Shown: piece by piece, positions 10,681 through 25,949 of the stretch
Layout: each line of letters starts with the position of its first letter
Position numbering within the stretch: position 1 is the first letter of the stretch
NCBI GenBank assembly: GCA_029204225.1
Contig: CM055097.1
Location: forward strand, 37,675,106 to 37,739,105
From: Diphasiastrum complanatum
Lineage: Eukaryota; Streptophyta; Lycopodiopsida; Lycopodiales; Lycopodiaceae
Length of the DNA: 64,000 bases
Direction of reading: 5' to 3'
Program-made: the position numbers and the translations under genes
Notes under the pieces: model-generated
What the model saw: only the letters and a program-made list of their open reading frames with translations
The model's database searches: none
Told to the model about the DNA's origin: nothing

Positions 10681-11090
10681 GTGTGTCAAGAAATCAATAT
10701 GGCAGATGATAATGCAAATGCAGCTCTCGATGGTCAGGTGCCAATGGCTACCTATCTGCAAATTTGCCAGTTGTTAAGCCAAACTCTTAATAAAATAAAC
10801 AACAGGAATACTTTAAGGGATCAACAAATGGAAGTACTATTGAATCAAGTGAAAACTTTATTCGCACCGAATTTGGGGTTTCAGTCTAAATCTTTTTCGG
10901 AGGAGAAGAAAGAGAAAAACCCAAAGTTGTAGATGATTCGTTAATAAAGTGGACCGATTATTTTAATCTACATGGAATTCCTGAAGGAAAAAAGATTGAG
11001 ATTGTTATTCTGTCTTCCGTGGAAAAGCTCGTCGTGGTGGCATGATCTGCAACCAAAACCTATCTCCATCCGCCGTGGCGAACGGAAATT
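10681..11090 (+). pseudogene. Ty3/gypsy gag N-terminal part
   Basis: The frame begins near an ATG at 10699 (MADDNANAALDGQVPMATYL) and continues with a helical segment LLSQTLNKIN and LLNQVKTLFAPN. After a frame change it gives KWTDYFNLHGIPEGKKIEI and WHDLQPK. The last two match the retrotransposon gag pattern W-x-x-[YF]-[FL] and W-W-x-x-L. It follows the leader that starts at 8217, so it is probably the gag of that element. It is disrupted by a frame shift near 10930 and decays after 11090. Confidence 0.65.
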
Positions 11091-11221
11091 TTAAAATCCA
11101 ACTAAAAAAAATATTCAAGACCCCCTACTTATGCACTCTTTAGTCACTTTCCAAGATTAATTATGGGATAATTGGTATTCCATATGTCAGCAACGTGTAC
11201 ATTTATTATTTTGAGCCATTT

Positions 11222-11290
11222 TTTTTTTATGAAATTTTTTGGGGGGGCGGAAACTCTAAGGGGAAAAAGGACATCGGAGTTAGTGAATGT
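11222..11290 (+). other. Gypsy 3'-end-like purine tract
   Basis: TGAAATTTTTTGGGGGGGCGG and the following GGACAT..GTTAGTGAATGTG resemble 15398-15465 (GACGAAATTTTTTGAGG, then GGGGGGGAGAATTGGACAT). In plant gypsy elements a GACGAAATTT..AAGGGGGG motif precedes the 3' LTR. Here it lies between gag and RT remnants, so the interior is rearranged. Confidence 0.4.
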
Positions 11291-11865
11291 GTTTGTATTA
11301 TATAATTATATATTTTTGAAAATCCCCATGGGAAAATTGCATAATGCCGGTTTTTGAATTAGTTATTTAGAATTCATATTGAATATTTATAGGACCATGA
11401 GTATGACCCTAATTTTGAATGGAAATTGTGATATGAGAAGTGAGTATTGACACATGGATTACATTTGTACCATTAGCACATGATAGAGCCCTATTCCTAA
11501 GAGTTGGAACTCTTAGATGGGAGGGATTTGAGAATCTTGGTACTAACCAGAAGGGTTGCTTAATGTGATTGTAAACCGTGTGTGGTCCTTGTTGTTGAAT
11601 GACAATTTTGTTAGTGGATTATTGTTATGCATTAGGAAGAAAATTATGGGTTCTCTAGTGCTTGGTAAAATAGATATGTGCCTATGCAATATAGGAAATC
11701 CACATGGATTTTTAAGATATCTAGAATATCAAATAAGGTGGTTAAGGATCTTCTAGAAGGAATGGAATTCCTCGTGCGGATTTGGTTATAGATATTGGAT
11801 ATCTATTATTGTATTACTTTGGATATTTTGAATTCAGAATGTTTCCTTCTAGTAATGAATACACT

Positions 11866-12007
11866 TGGGTTATTTCAAAAGTATATGAACGATATTTCTC
11901 GTCCATACCTGGGTCAATGCCTAGTGGTATTCTTAGATGATATTTTCATCTATAGTGAATTGCTTAAGAAAAATGGGAGAATTCAATGGTTTGAAGTTCT
12001 TTTTTAG
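11866..12007 (+). pseudogene. Ty3/gypsy reverse transcriptase fragment
   Basis: The frame encodes FQKYMNDISRPYLGQCLVVF followed by LDDIFIYSELLKK. This is the A-T-F-Q-x-x-M-N-D segment and the catalytic [YF]-x-D-D box (here F-L-D-D) of gypsy RT, which copies the element RNA into DNA. Only about 45 residues are recognisable, and the surrounding frames are full of stops. Confidence 0.75.
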
Positions 12008-14760
<2,753 letters not shown>

Positions 14761-14761
14761 A

Positions 14762-15233
14762 AGGGGGGGAGAATGTTACGACCATATTCGGATAAGGATT
14801 TGGAATAGTCATAATATGGTAGACCGGCACTCCAATATTCGAGATTGTTGGTTACACCTCGATTTATTTTCATGCCAAGGCCAATATGTAACTAATAACC
14901 TTTACCCATACACTCCTATTGAGACATGTGGAGTAGTGCATGGCTTGTGACAGATTTATGCATGATGATAGCATGGGATATGTGACCTATGTTTAGATGG
15001 GGGTGCATGCAGATGCTTCCTACCCCTATGTATACGGGAAGGACATGGCCTCCTCCAATATAAGATTTTGGGTCTAGGTTGCTAGTTTCTCTCCTCTCCT
15101 CTTGTATTCACTTGTTATGTCTCGGAGATGAGGTGTTCAGATATATCTTAGTTGGTTGGGTGGTCCCACAAGTCTCTTATGTGTAGATCCTATCCTCATC
15201 TTAGTAGCTTTTGTGGTTGGTCTTTACATTCGT
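14762..15233 (+). repeat. Polypurine tract and gypsy-type LTR
   Basis: GAGGACAGAACTTGTTTAAG, followed by GGGGGGAGAA and then TGTTACGACC at 14774, is the canonical gypsy 3' end (polypurine tract then LTR start). The LTR-like sequence runs to about 15233 and shares the CTCTCCTCTCCTCTTGTATTC and GTTGGTTGGGTGG motifs with the LTR at 7731-8216. The two are too diverged to be called one LTR pair with confidence. Confidence 0.65.
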
Positions 15234-15237
15234 ACTG

Positions 15238-15440
15238 GAATCCAAATTTTGTGGATTTTCTATTTATGTACTTTCGTTAGTTGCATTAAACTGATAGACC
15301 CTAATGGAGTAATGCTAAAGCTAGAGAAATGAAAAGGAAAACCGTTTTTTTATTAGTGTTTGCTATATGTCTAGGAAATTTCCCTGTTCTTCAACCGACG
15401 AAATTTTTTGAGGGACCGAAAAATTCTTAGGGGGGGAGAA
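15238..15440 (+). repeat. Gypsy leader copy plus second 3'-end motif
   Basis: 15238-15400 matches the minus strand of 5240-5425 (gypsy leader and gag start). It then switches abruptly to CGACGAAATTTTTTGAGG and TTAGGGGGGGAGAATTGG, a gypsy 3'-end and polypurine motif. Leader joined to 3' end implies deletion of the whole interior of an element. Confidence 0.5.
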
Positions 15441-16315
15441 TTGGACATTGTATTCAGTGATCGTGTTTTTATTTTGTACATTTCTCTTTTAATTTTAAAC
15501 ATCTATTTTTTAGAAATTTCTTATATACGAGACAATTGGATTGAGATTCATATAATTCCTTCCAATGTAGAACTAGGTCCTGAAGGACTGTTTAAGCTAT
15601 ATGAATTCATGCTTCCATTTCAGGTTTGTGAAAATAGCTCAAAATCAATCAATGTTTTAATTGATTAAGTGGAATTTAGACTTCCTAGCCCAAATGATTA
15701 TCTCTATTTGATAGTTGATTATCGAGAACACTGTTTCTATCACTCGGGATAAGATATTCTATGATTTTAAGAAAAAATTCCGGTTTGTAATAGTATTGAA
15801 TACTCATTACTGACTTTTTCAAATCTTTAATATCTTATACGTTGTCTCCTGGGAACTTTTTGATCAAAATTATGGAATTTCTTTTAAAAGAGGGAGAAGA
15901 AAATGATAGGAATAAGACTTTCATGGGATTAACCAGTTGCATAGATTTCTTTGGTGGAATTTAGTTTGTGTGCAATGGTGGAACTATCCAGTGGAATAGA
16001 GGAAATCTCTAATGATTGTTTGGAATAATTTGGAACTAGAGGAGATTTGGGGGTTTTTGAGCTGTGAGATATTCTCTCATTTGTGCATGATAAATCTTGT
16101 ATGGATCTACTATGTATTTATGGTTACTAGGATAATTTGGTGCACTTAACCTAGTCGGTGAACATAGACATATGATCAAATATTTCGATGGCCAAATACA
16201 TGTAGAGTTAACAAATCTTGTATCCTAGAGAGCTCAATTGGATACCGAATCATGATGATTCCAAGAATGGTAACTAAATTTCTGGAATTCAGCAAATTTT
16301 GGTTGGATATATGGC
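15441..16315 (+). repeat. Partial copy of gypsy interior from 12.2-13.9 kb
   Basis: 16075-16220 matches 13341-13494, and 16221-16315 matches 13832-13925 (CAATTGGATACCGAATCATG). About 337 bp present in the first copy are missing here. No coding is seen. Confidence 0.7.
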
Positions 16316-17274
16316 CAAATGCCTCTTGACTATTTGTGAATTTCTCATCGGGCAATCTTGGCATGGATGATTGACTCTGCATTGTGCACAACGGGGTTGG
16401 AATGTTGATGGATCCCCTCGACGTGGACATTCGGCTTGACGATGTTTTCCTTTGCATCCATAGCATCTTACCGAGTGCAATACGCCATCGTATCTAAGTT
16501 GATATGCATACACCGATAACAAATTCTCCTTAGGATCTTCCACAAAATAGACTGGTAGGCTGGTATGGTCCTCCATTGAATTCGGTGACATGCAAGAGGA
16601 TATAACCAAAACTTCTACCTTGCCACTGGTTGTTGAAGAAGCTCGTGATTTAGTTGGATCAATCTGGCATCCATCCTTTTAGGAGCTCCTTGACCATTGA
16701 ACTGCTAGATTTGACTGTCGGGTCTTCTGCTCCAACTTTGGTCCATGTCGAGGATTCTTGATTGGACATCTTGCACTCAGATGATTTCCAAACAGTATGT
16801 ACATTGATCCTTCTCAAGAAAATTGACTGGACGAGCATAAGCTTGAGGATAGCCTGAACTTGAAGTGCAAGGTTCTTGGTCTTCCGCTGCAATTGATCCA
16901 CTTGTCTCTGCTGCACTTAGTTGTCTTTCATAGGGTTCCATTCTTGCTTGATCATCGCTCGTTGATGGCTTTTGTTCCTCTGATTTTCCATCTGATGATT
17001 CAATAGAGAAATAGGGAAAATCCTTCATCCCATGTGAGATTTCCATCATGGCAGCATCCTTATAGAGTTGTGCAAGTGACGCATAAGATGCTAATTCTGC
17101 CAGACCAAGTCTGATCCTTTTGGGCAATCCAGCATAGTATTTTGCCATGATGATCTGTTGGGGAATCGGTGGATCACAGTCCTTCACTAAATGGAAGATC
17201 CGATAGGTGTAGTCTCGGATTGTTTCATCAAGGAACATCTTTAGTTTAGATAATCCTGCAAGAGCGGTCTCCAT
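16300..17274 (-). pseudogene. Ty3/gypsy gag with double zinc knuckle
   Basis: Starting at an ATG at 17274, the frame reads METALAGLSKLKMFLDETIR, YTYRIFHLVKDCDPPIP, KYYAGLPKRIRLGLAELAS and QLYKDAAMMEISHG, typical of the gypsy capsid domain, followed by a Ser/Glu-rich linker. Frame changes near 16780 and 16660 break it. A later frame carries two knuckles, CYGCKGKHRQAEC and CAQCRVNHPCQDC (16465-16352), both CX2CX3HX4C rather than the usual CX2CX4HX4C. It lies downstream of the antisense Asp-type primer site at 19081-19098, so it is the gag of that minus-strand element. Pol is not found: at about 16300 the coding meets the plus-strand gypsy copy. Confidence 0.75.
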
Positions 17275-17610
17275 AGTTCAGCACTACAATGCCGCAAAGT
17301 AGTTGGTTGATGGATTGCTTCAAGGTCCGCACAATGATGCAGGTGCTCCAATTTTTATTTTTATTTTGAAGTGGGAAGAAGAAAAAGAAGACGAGAAAAG
17401 AGAAAGTAAAAAGATTGATTAGTAAAGATAGAAAAGTAAAATAGAAATGGATTTAACAGATGAGAGATGGGATGGAAGATGGAATGGAGATAGTGGACTA
17501 GAAAAATGAAAGTGAAGGATGGACGGTATGAGTGGCACTGGTTTTTCTAGGTATCGATCATCTTGATCTGAGGTTCGTTCACTTGGTTCAGTCCAAGAAT
17601 GTTGGATCTT

Positions 17611-17852
17611 GATGGATGTTGTGAATGCAACCTAGATCTGACAAGATCTGATTAGTTCAATTGGCTAATGGTGTGACTTTGGTCTTATTTCTTGGTTTTT
17701 TCCGGATATCTCTCTGATCCTAGCTCTGATTGATGGATGTTGTGAATGCAACCTAGATCTAACAAGATCTGATCAGTTCAATTGGCTAATGGTGTGATTT
17801 TAGTCTTGTTTCTTGGTTTTTTTCTGATATCTCTCTGATCCTAGCTCTGATT
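17611..17852. repeat. 121-bp tandem duplication
   Basis: Copies at 17611-17731 and 17732-17852 both start GATGGATGTTGTGAATGCAA and end in GATCCTAGCTCTGA, with about ten differences. They lie within the leader of the minus-strand gypsy element, upstream of its gag. Confidence 0.9.
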
Positions 17853-17904
17853 GGCCTAAGATTTTCACAGTAGATAGATCTGAGATAGATCTTTCTATTG
17901 ATCC

Positions 17905-18690
17905 TATCTGCAAAGGTTACACAGTGCGAGGTTTGGTCATGCGAGGGTTCTTTGTATTGTTTGCAGTCAAAAAACCATTTTTCTTGCAATCGACTGAGAA
18001 CTAACTCTCAACCTCTTAGCAGTAGCTGGATCTGGGTGAGATCTAACTTGTGTGAAGTTTGCGAAGGGTCTTTCCCAGTGGTGTGAGAGTTATTGATGTC
18101 TGCGAAGGTTCTTTAGATAAAAAAATTATTTTTCCCTTACAGATGATTCAATATCTCAAACTAACTCTCGCAGACTTCATCACTGATGAAAAACAATATT
18201 TTGAAGAGAATGGGATGGTCTGCGAAAGTTACTTCTCAGTGGTGCGAGAGTTATTGAGGTCTACGAGGGTTCAAAATCACTTTTTGCCTCATAGAACAAT
18301 CAATAATTCAAACTAACTCTTGCAGGCTCTTCTGTGTCCTTGTCTCACTAAGATGGAACTTTAGAATCCTCTATGAAGGTTACTTACCATAGAAAATCAA
18401 AATTTTGATGTTTGCGAAGGTTCAACTTGATTTTTCCATCTTTTTTAACTGGAAAACCTTTGCATAGGGGTTTAAACTTCAAACTAACTCTCGTAGGATT
18501 TACTGTGTCATGGTCTCACTAAGATGGAATTTTGGTAGCCTCTGCGAAGGTTAGTTTCAGTTTGAATTGTTTTTTGAATTTTTTTTGGATTTTTCTCTGT
18601 TTTTTCAAAATTTGTTGGCAACTAATCCTCACAGACTTCTATGCAGATCTAGGACAGTACCTTGGAACTGCTGCCAATCATGCGAAGGTT
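17905..18690. repeat. Degenerate inverted-motif array in gypsy leader
   Basis: About ten copies of a motif like TCTGCGAAGGTT (for example near 18057, 18098, 18220, 18411, 18541 and 18679) alternate with about five of AACTAACTCTCGCAG (near 17998, 18157, 18311, 18483 and 18613). The two share the complementary core TCTGCG/CGCAGA. Spacing is irregular, about 60-170 bp. No coding is seen. Confidence 0.6.
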
Positions 18691-18929
18691 CATGCCCACT
18701 AGTTTTAGAGAAATCAAAATCTGATGGGATTTTGGCTCTCTTTTTTCCTCCAAAATACAGATTTGAACTAACAAAGGGATTGGGCACTTGAATCTGATCC
18801 TCCCACCTCACAATCTCTCCCCACAGTACATTCAAACAAAAAATCACAAAAAATGGCAAAAACTAACACTACTCCATGCTAAAGTACCCCAAAATTCTGA
18901 TTTTTAGATGAAAAAGAATGGTGAGAGAG

Positions 18930-19042
<113 letters not shown>

Positions 19043-19080
19043 GAGTAAGAAAGCTATGTGGCGAAACGAGTGTGTGACAC

Positions 19081-19098
19081 TCCCCGACAACGGTGCCA
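19081..19098 (-). other. Primer-binding site, tRNA-Asp type
   Basis: The minus strand reads TGGCACCGTTGTCGGGGA. This differs at two positions from the TGGCGCCGTTGCCGGGGA sequence common in plant gypsy elements. It sets the element on the minus strand, with its 5' LTR on the right and gag on the left. Confidence 0.75.
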
Positions 19099-19103
19099 TT
19101 GTT

Positions 19104-19547
<444 letters not shown>

Positions 19548-20070
19548 TGTTATGTCCATGACCAGTACATAGGATACAATATACTCCTATTCTTGGATAC
19601 ACGGTACTCTAGTGAAACAAGCTGTTAGTTATGCCACGTCATACTGAACGTGACCCAAAAGTAACTAATATCCTTGTGAGTCCCAGAACACACTAAGTGG
19701 AGTTTAGACAAGGTAATGAGACAGTGTATGCATGTGTAGAGTTATCAATAGCAATTCTATGAATAGTTGGTCCATGCATAGGACTCTATTCTAGGTGAAT
19801 CTATGTATAGGGAACATAGGGCTATGCATGGCTATGTGCCCAGGATGCATTAGGCTCTATATAAGAGGTCCAAACTCGCCCTACTCCTCATCATGGTTCT
19901 TGATTCATTGTCAGGCTCTCACTCTACATTCATGCTTCTTGTTCCTTGGCTTGGGGGTGAGGCTTCTAGAGATTGATGGATGCTTCTACTTGGTTGGGTG
20001 GTTTCTCCATAGTGTGTTATCCTTTTGTGTTTAGGATTTTTAAGCAGGATCTAAGGAGCTTCCCTTACAG
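19548..20070 (+). repeat. Gypsy-type LTR
   Basis: Starts TGTTATGTCC and ends before TGGTATTAGAGC. Its 3' part (CCTTGGCTTGGGGGTGAGG, then TTGGTTGGGTGG) matches the LTR at 7731-8216 in layout and wording. Confidence 0.65.
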
Positions 20071-20082
20071 TGGTATTAGAGC
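20071..20082 (+). other. Primer-binding site, tRNA-iMet type
   Basis: TGGTATTAGAGC has one mismatch to TGGTATCAGAGC and lies directly after the LTR at 19548-20070. Confidence 0.7.
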
Positions 20083-22590
<2,508 letters not shown>

Positions 22591-22637
22591 ATTTCAAATC
22601 AAACAGAAAACTATCTGAGGATGAGACATATACAACC

Positions 22638-23250
22638 TGTTGAAATATTGGAAAAATCTATGTAATGTTGTAAGTAGGGGTCCTAAAAATGCCAAAGATG
22701 AATTGAGCTCTTTTGGCTTAGTAAAGACCCATCTTAGAATACAATATTCAAGGTAGGTAGAAGTAGAAACTCGAGCTACCATAGGAATTGCCATTTGTAC
22801 TTTGCATGCCACATTTAATGCATGAAAATACTAGGTGGCACAATTAGACATATTGAGGTGGCTTGAATAAGTCTAGATAGCTTGAGAGGTGGATTCATAA
22901 CTCCAATTCAACTCAAAGTAGGAGGAGAGTCCATGGATCTATATATATGTGATGTACTCTCATTGAGAAGATGATGATTTTTGTGTGTAATGCAAATTTG
23001 GAGACTAAGCTCTTTGTGTCCACTCTCTCTCTACTCGAGTTTGTACTTTCATATTCTCTCTCTAGCCGAGTTGAGGCATTTATTGTACTTAGTTTCATGT
23101 TTTGTTGACAGATCTTGCTTGTAACACAATAATATTTCTTGTATGATCAGCTTTCCTATTGTCAATCAATGCTAGTTTGATCTTTATGGTATTATTGGGC
23201 TTAAGAGATCAAAAGTACATGCGTAGGGCATCCCATACGTGTGAATTTAA
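22638..23250 (+). repeat. Copia-type LTR
   Basis: Begins TGTTGAAATATTGG and ends shortly before TGGTATCAGAGCC. The termini are assigned from the TG start and primer-site position only; no partner LTR is seen, and the 3' edge (TTTAAC) lacks a clean CA. Confidence 0.55.
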
Positions 23251-23252
23251 CT

Positions 23253-23265
23253 TGGTATCAGAGCC
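23253..23265 (+). other. Primer-binding site, tRNA-iMet type
   Basis: TGGTATCAGAGCC, an exact match to the plant initiator-Met primer-binding consensus, after the LTR at 22638-23250. Confidence 0.8.
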
Positions 23266-23971
23266 TACCTAAGATTTACAAGCAAATCTAATAAAAAAGT
23301 TTGCAAATTTGATCATTTTTCAAGCTAGGAATTGTCTAGATTCTACTTTCTAGCTCGTTTGCAGTTTTCTGGTGATTTAGAGCTTCAAACCACTTTGAAT
23401 GGTCCAGATCAGGTACTGTACGGAATTTCAGGTGCAGGCATGTGTGAAATCCGCCCATTTTCAGTTTGGTGGTTCTCTCTCACCTTAGATCCAAATTTCA
23501 TGCAATTTAGCCCACTAGAAAGCTAGAATTGTGTAGAATCTGATGCAATTTGAATCATACAGATGGATAAGCCGATCAAAAGTTATAAGCTTTTGAATAG
23601 TTGTAGGTAGGGCGCCTAGACCTGTGGCAAATTGTGAGTACATGTCATTTATTGCTTGAATGATCACAAAAATCATCCAGAAGTTGACCAATCTCATCTA
23701 TATGTGATTCAGGCAAAATTTAGAGGCTCCAGGCAAATTGTTTCATAAAAATGGATTGTATTTGAGTCAATTTGACATTTTTGGAGTATTTCACACGTGT
23801 GAAATTCAGAGAACCATAACTTTTGCCATACTTCATCTTTTTTGATGATTCAAATCTTGTTTTAGAGAGATTGTCAAACTAGTGAGATCTATCTCACAAT
23901 TTTTTGCTTAGTCTTACATAGGATTTGGTTTTTTGCCCTTGATTGTCCATCTTTTTTTATTTCCAACATTC

Positions 23972-24235
23972 TTTATGACTTCAATGGGTGTCTTTCTATT
24001 AGAAGCAAGTGAAAGATTGTCAACCTCCAATTACTCAATTTGGAAGGTTAGGATGGAATCTGTTTTAATTCTACAAGATGTGATGGATATTGTACTTGGT
24101 ATTGAAGAAGAACCACAAATTCCTCAAGAAATTCCAAAGTACAAAAAGAGAGCTAGGATGGCGTTGCATTATATTAAAATGAATGTCTCAAATGACATCT
24201 TAAAAAAAATTGGTGCTTGTACTAATGCCAAAGGG
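23972..24235 (+). pseudogene. Copia gag N-terminus, truncated
   Basis: From an ATG at 23972 the frame reads LSTSNYSIWKVRMESVLI, DVMDIVLGIEEEP, KYKKRARMALHYIKMNVSND and ILKKI. This is the N-terminal half of plant Copia gag (N-Y-x-x-W-[KR]-x-[RK]-[ML], then W/Y-K-K-R-x-x-x-A-L). It ends abruptly near 24235, where T/A-rich sequence with a hairpin begins; the rest of the element is absent. It belongs with the LTR and primer site just upstream, with about 0.7 kb of leader between. Confidence 0.75.
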
Positions 24236-24358
24236 CGTCCGCCCGAGGAGTCCTTCCCCACTATAATTCCTATTTTTACTTTTTATATAGTTATTTTTTT
24301 ACCTTAATTTTTTTTACATGCACCTTCCGGATGAAAAGTGTGTAAAAAAAGGTAAATT

Positions 24359-24401
24359 TTTTTACGTGCACCTTTTGGGAACCGAAAGGTGCACGTAAAA
24401 A
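24359..24401. repeat. Perfect 17-bp inverted repeat (hairpin)
   Basis: Arms TTTTTACGTGCACCTTT (24359-24375) and its exact reverse complement (24385-24401) enclose a 9-base loop. A degenerate left-arm copy (TTTTTACATGCACCTT) lies about 50 bp upstream. It lies near the point where Copia gag is cut off. It could be an end of a small inverted-repeat element. Confidence 0.85.
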
Positions 24402-24402
24402 T

Positions 24403-24859
24403 TTGCCATAAATTTCTTGCTCTCACAGATTCTGTTGTAAGAGGTACCACCATTCCATTTAAAAGTTAAAACTGAGATTACAGAATTATCAGTAACCTTT
24501 ACACTTGAATCAACAAAAGTTCAATCATTGCTCTAGTGTAAAGACATTGCCATATTTGCATGGCAATAATTTTTATAGGTGCAAAAGTCATTAAGAAGAC
24601 TATTCCCATTACAATACACACTACCTAACGGATTATTTATGGCAAACCCTAAACCCATAATTAGGTCACCTAAAAAGCATAATGTATTATTTTTTTGAGG
24701 GCACATGGCCAACAAATTCAAGTGCCACAATACATGACATAATTTCACTCCACAAAATATACATGTCTATATTATTTGAAAACTTGTAATTGTCATGTGA
24801 GGAATAGGCTATAGCCATATAAAATCCATTACACAATGGAAGCCACTAAGTACACAACA
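24403..24859. other. No recognised feature
   Basis: AT-rich sequence. A short minus-strand open frame (24748-24533) has no recognisable motif and no supporting context. Confidence 0.4.
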
Positions 24860-25490
24860 TTCTGCCGGTTCGCACATCCGAGCTTCTTCTAAGATTTTTG
24901 GGAGTTCTTATTGGGCATAATGTCGTGTGCTCAACACCTTTCATGATACATTAAAAAGAATAGGAATGAGCAATATGGCTTTCATGCTTGAAGGCCAATC
25001 GTTTGCAGCGGGCTTTGGCTTTCATACTTGAAGGCGAATCGTTTAAAGTGGGCCAAAAATATCTTTTGAAGAAGCTCAAATATTCGAACCAGCAGAATAT
25101 CTTGTGCCCGAGGCCTTTTGCATTACATTATAGAGAATAGGAATGAACGCTTTGGCTTTCATGTTTGAAGGCCAATCATTTGGAGCGGGTCTCTTTCAAA
25201 GCCCAAAATATCTTTTAAGAAGCTCGGATGTCCGAACTAGTAGAATGTCATGTGCCCAACACCTTTCATAATATGTTTGAGAGAATAGGAGTGAATGTTG
25301 TGGCTTTCATATTTGAAGGCCAACGATTTGAAGCGGGTGTCTTTTTAGGGCAAAAATATCTTTCGAAAAAGCTCAGTTGTCCGAACCGGCAGAATGTAGT
25401 GTACCCAACACCTTTTGTAATACATTAAGGAGAATAGGAATGAATGCTTTGGCTTTCATATTTGGAGGCCCACCATTTGAAGCAAGGAGG
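24860..25490. repeat. Tandem repeat of about 148 bp, four units
   Basis: Units anchored on GAATAGGAATGAA begin at 24958, 25135, 25283 and 25432. Each holds GGCTTTCATATTTGAAGGCC, a TATCTTTTGAAGAAGCTC-like block, a CCGAACCGGCAGAATGT-like block and CCCAACACCTTT. The first unit is about 30 bp longer through an internal duplication. A partial unit starts near 24860. The array ends about 0.46 kb upstream of the SET-gene start codon. Confidence 0.85.
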
Positions 25491-25493
25491 TGT

Positions 25494-25723
25494 ATTATTA
25501 TTAGGCCAATAATATAATAATATCCTTTGAAGGCCAATACAAAAAGGCCTCAAGGGGCCGCGGATGCATACAGGCCGTTTGCCACATGTGCATAGCTCTC
25601 GTTGACGAAGTCACCTCCGCCTCCATCTTGCTTGCTGCACTTCCACTTCCACTCCCATCTTCGAGGATGAGCTCCCTCCCTCCTCCTCTCCTTCTCGTCG
25701 CCGCCCCCCCCCCCCACCCCCCG

Positions 25724-25766
<43 letters not shown>

Positions 25767-25949
25767 AGTCATATGAGTTGATTCAGTAGATTAATGTTTC
25801 TGTGCTGTACGGAAGCAAAAGCAGCCCACCAGCAGCGATGCTGATGATAATGTAGTATTTAATCCATCATTTGTAGCAGGTACAGCAGTGGCAGAAGCAG
25901 AGGAAGCCCATCCATTGTGATTTGGTTTGCTGGGTGGGTTTTCTGAGAA
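25494..25949 (+). promoter_or_regulatory. Promoter and 5' leader of the SET-domain gene
   Basis: Between the tandem array and the chosen start codon lie an A/T-rich stretch with GGCCAATAATATAATAAT (25503-25520, a possible CCAAT/TATA region), a C-rich island with a 13-C run (25704-25716) and a (TC)18 run (25727-25762). Pyrimidine-rich leaders near transcription starts are common in plants. The transcription start cannot be placed by eye. Confidence 0.4.
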
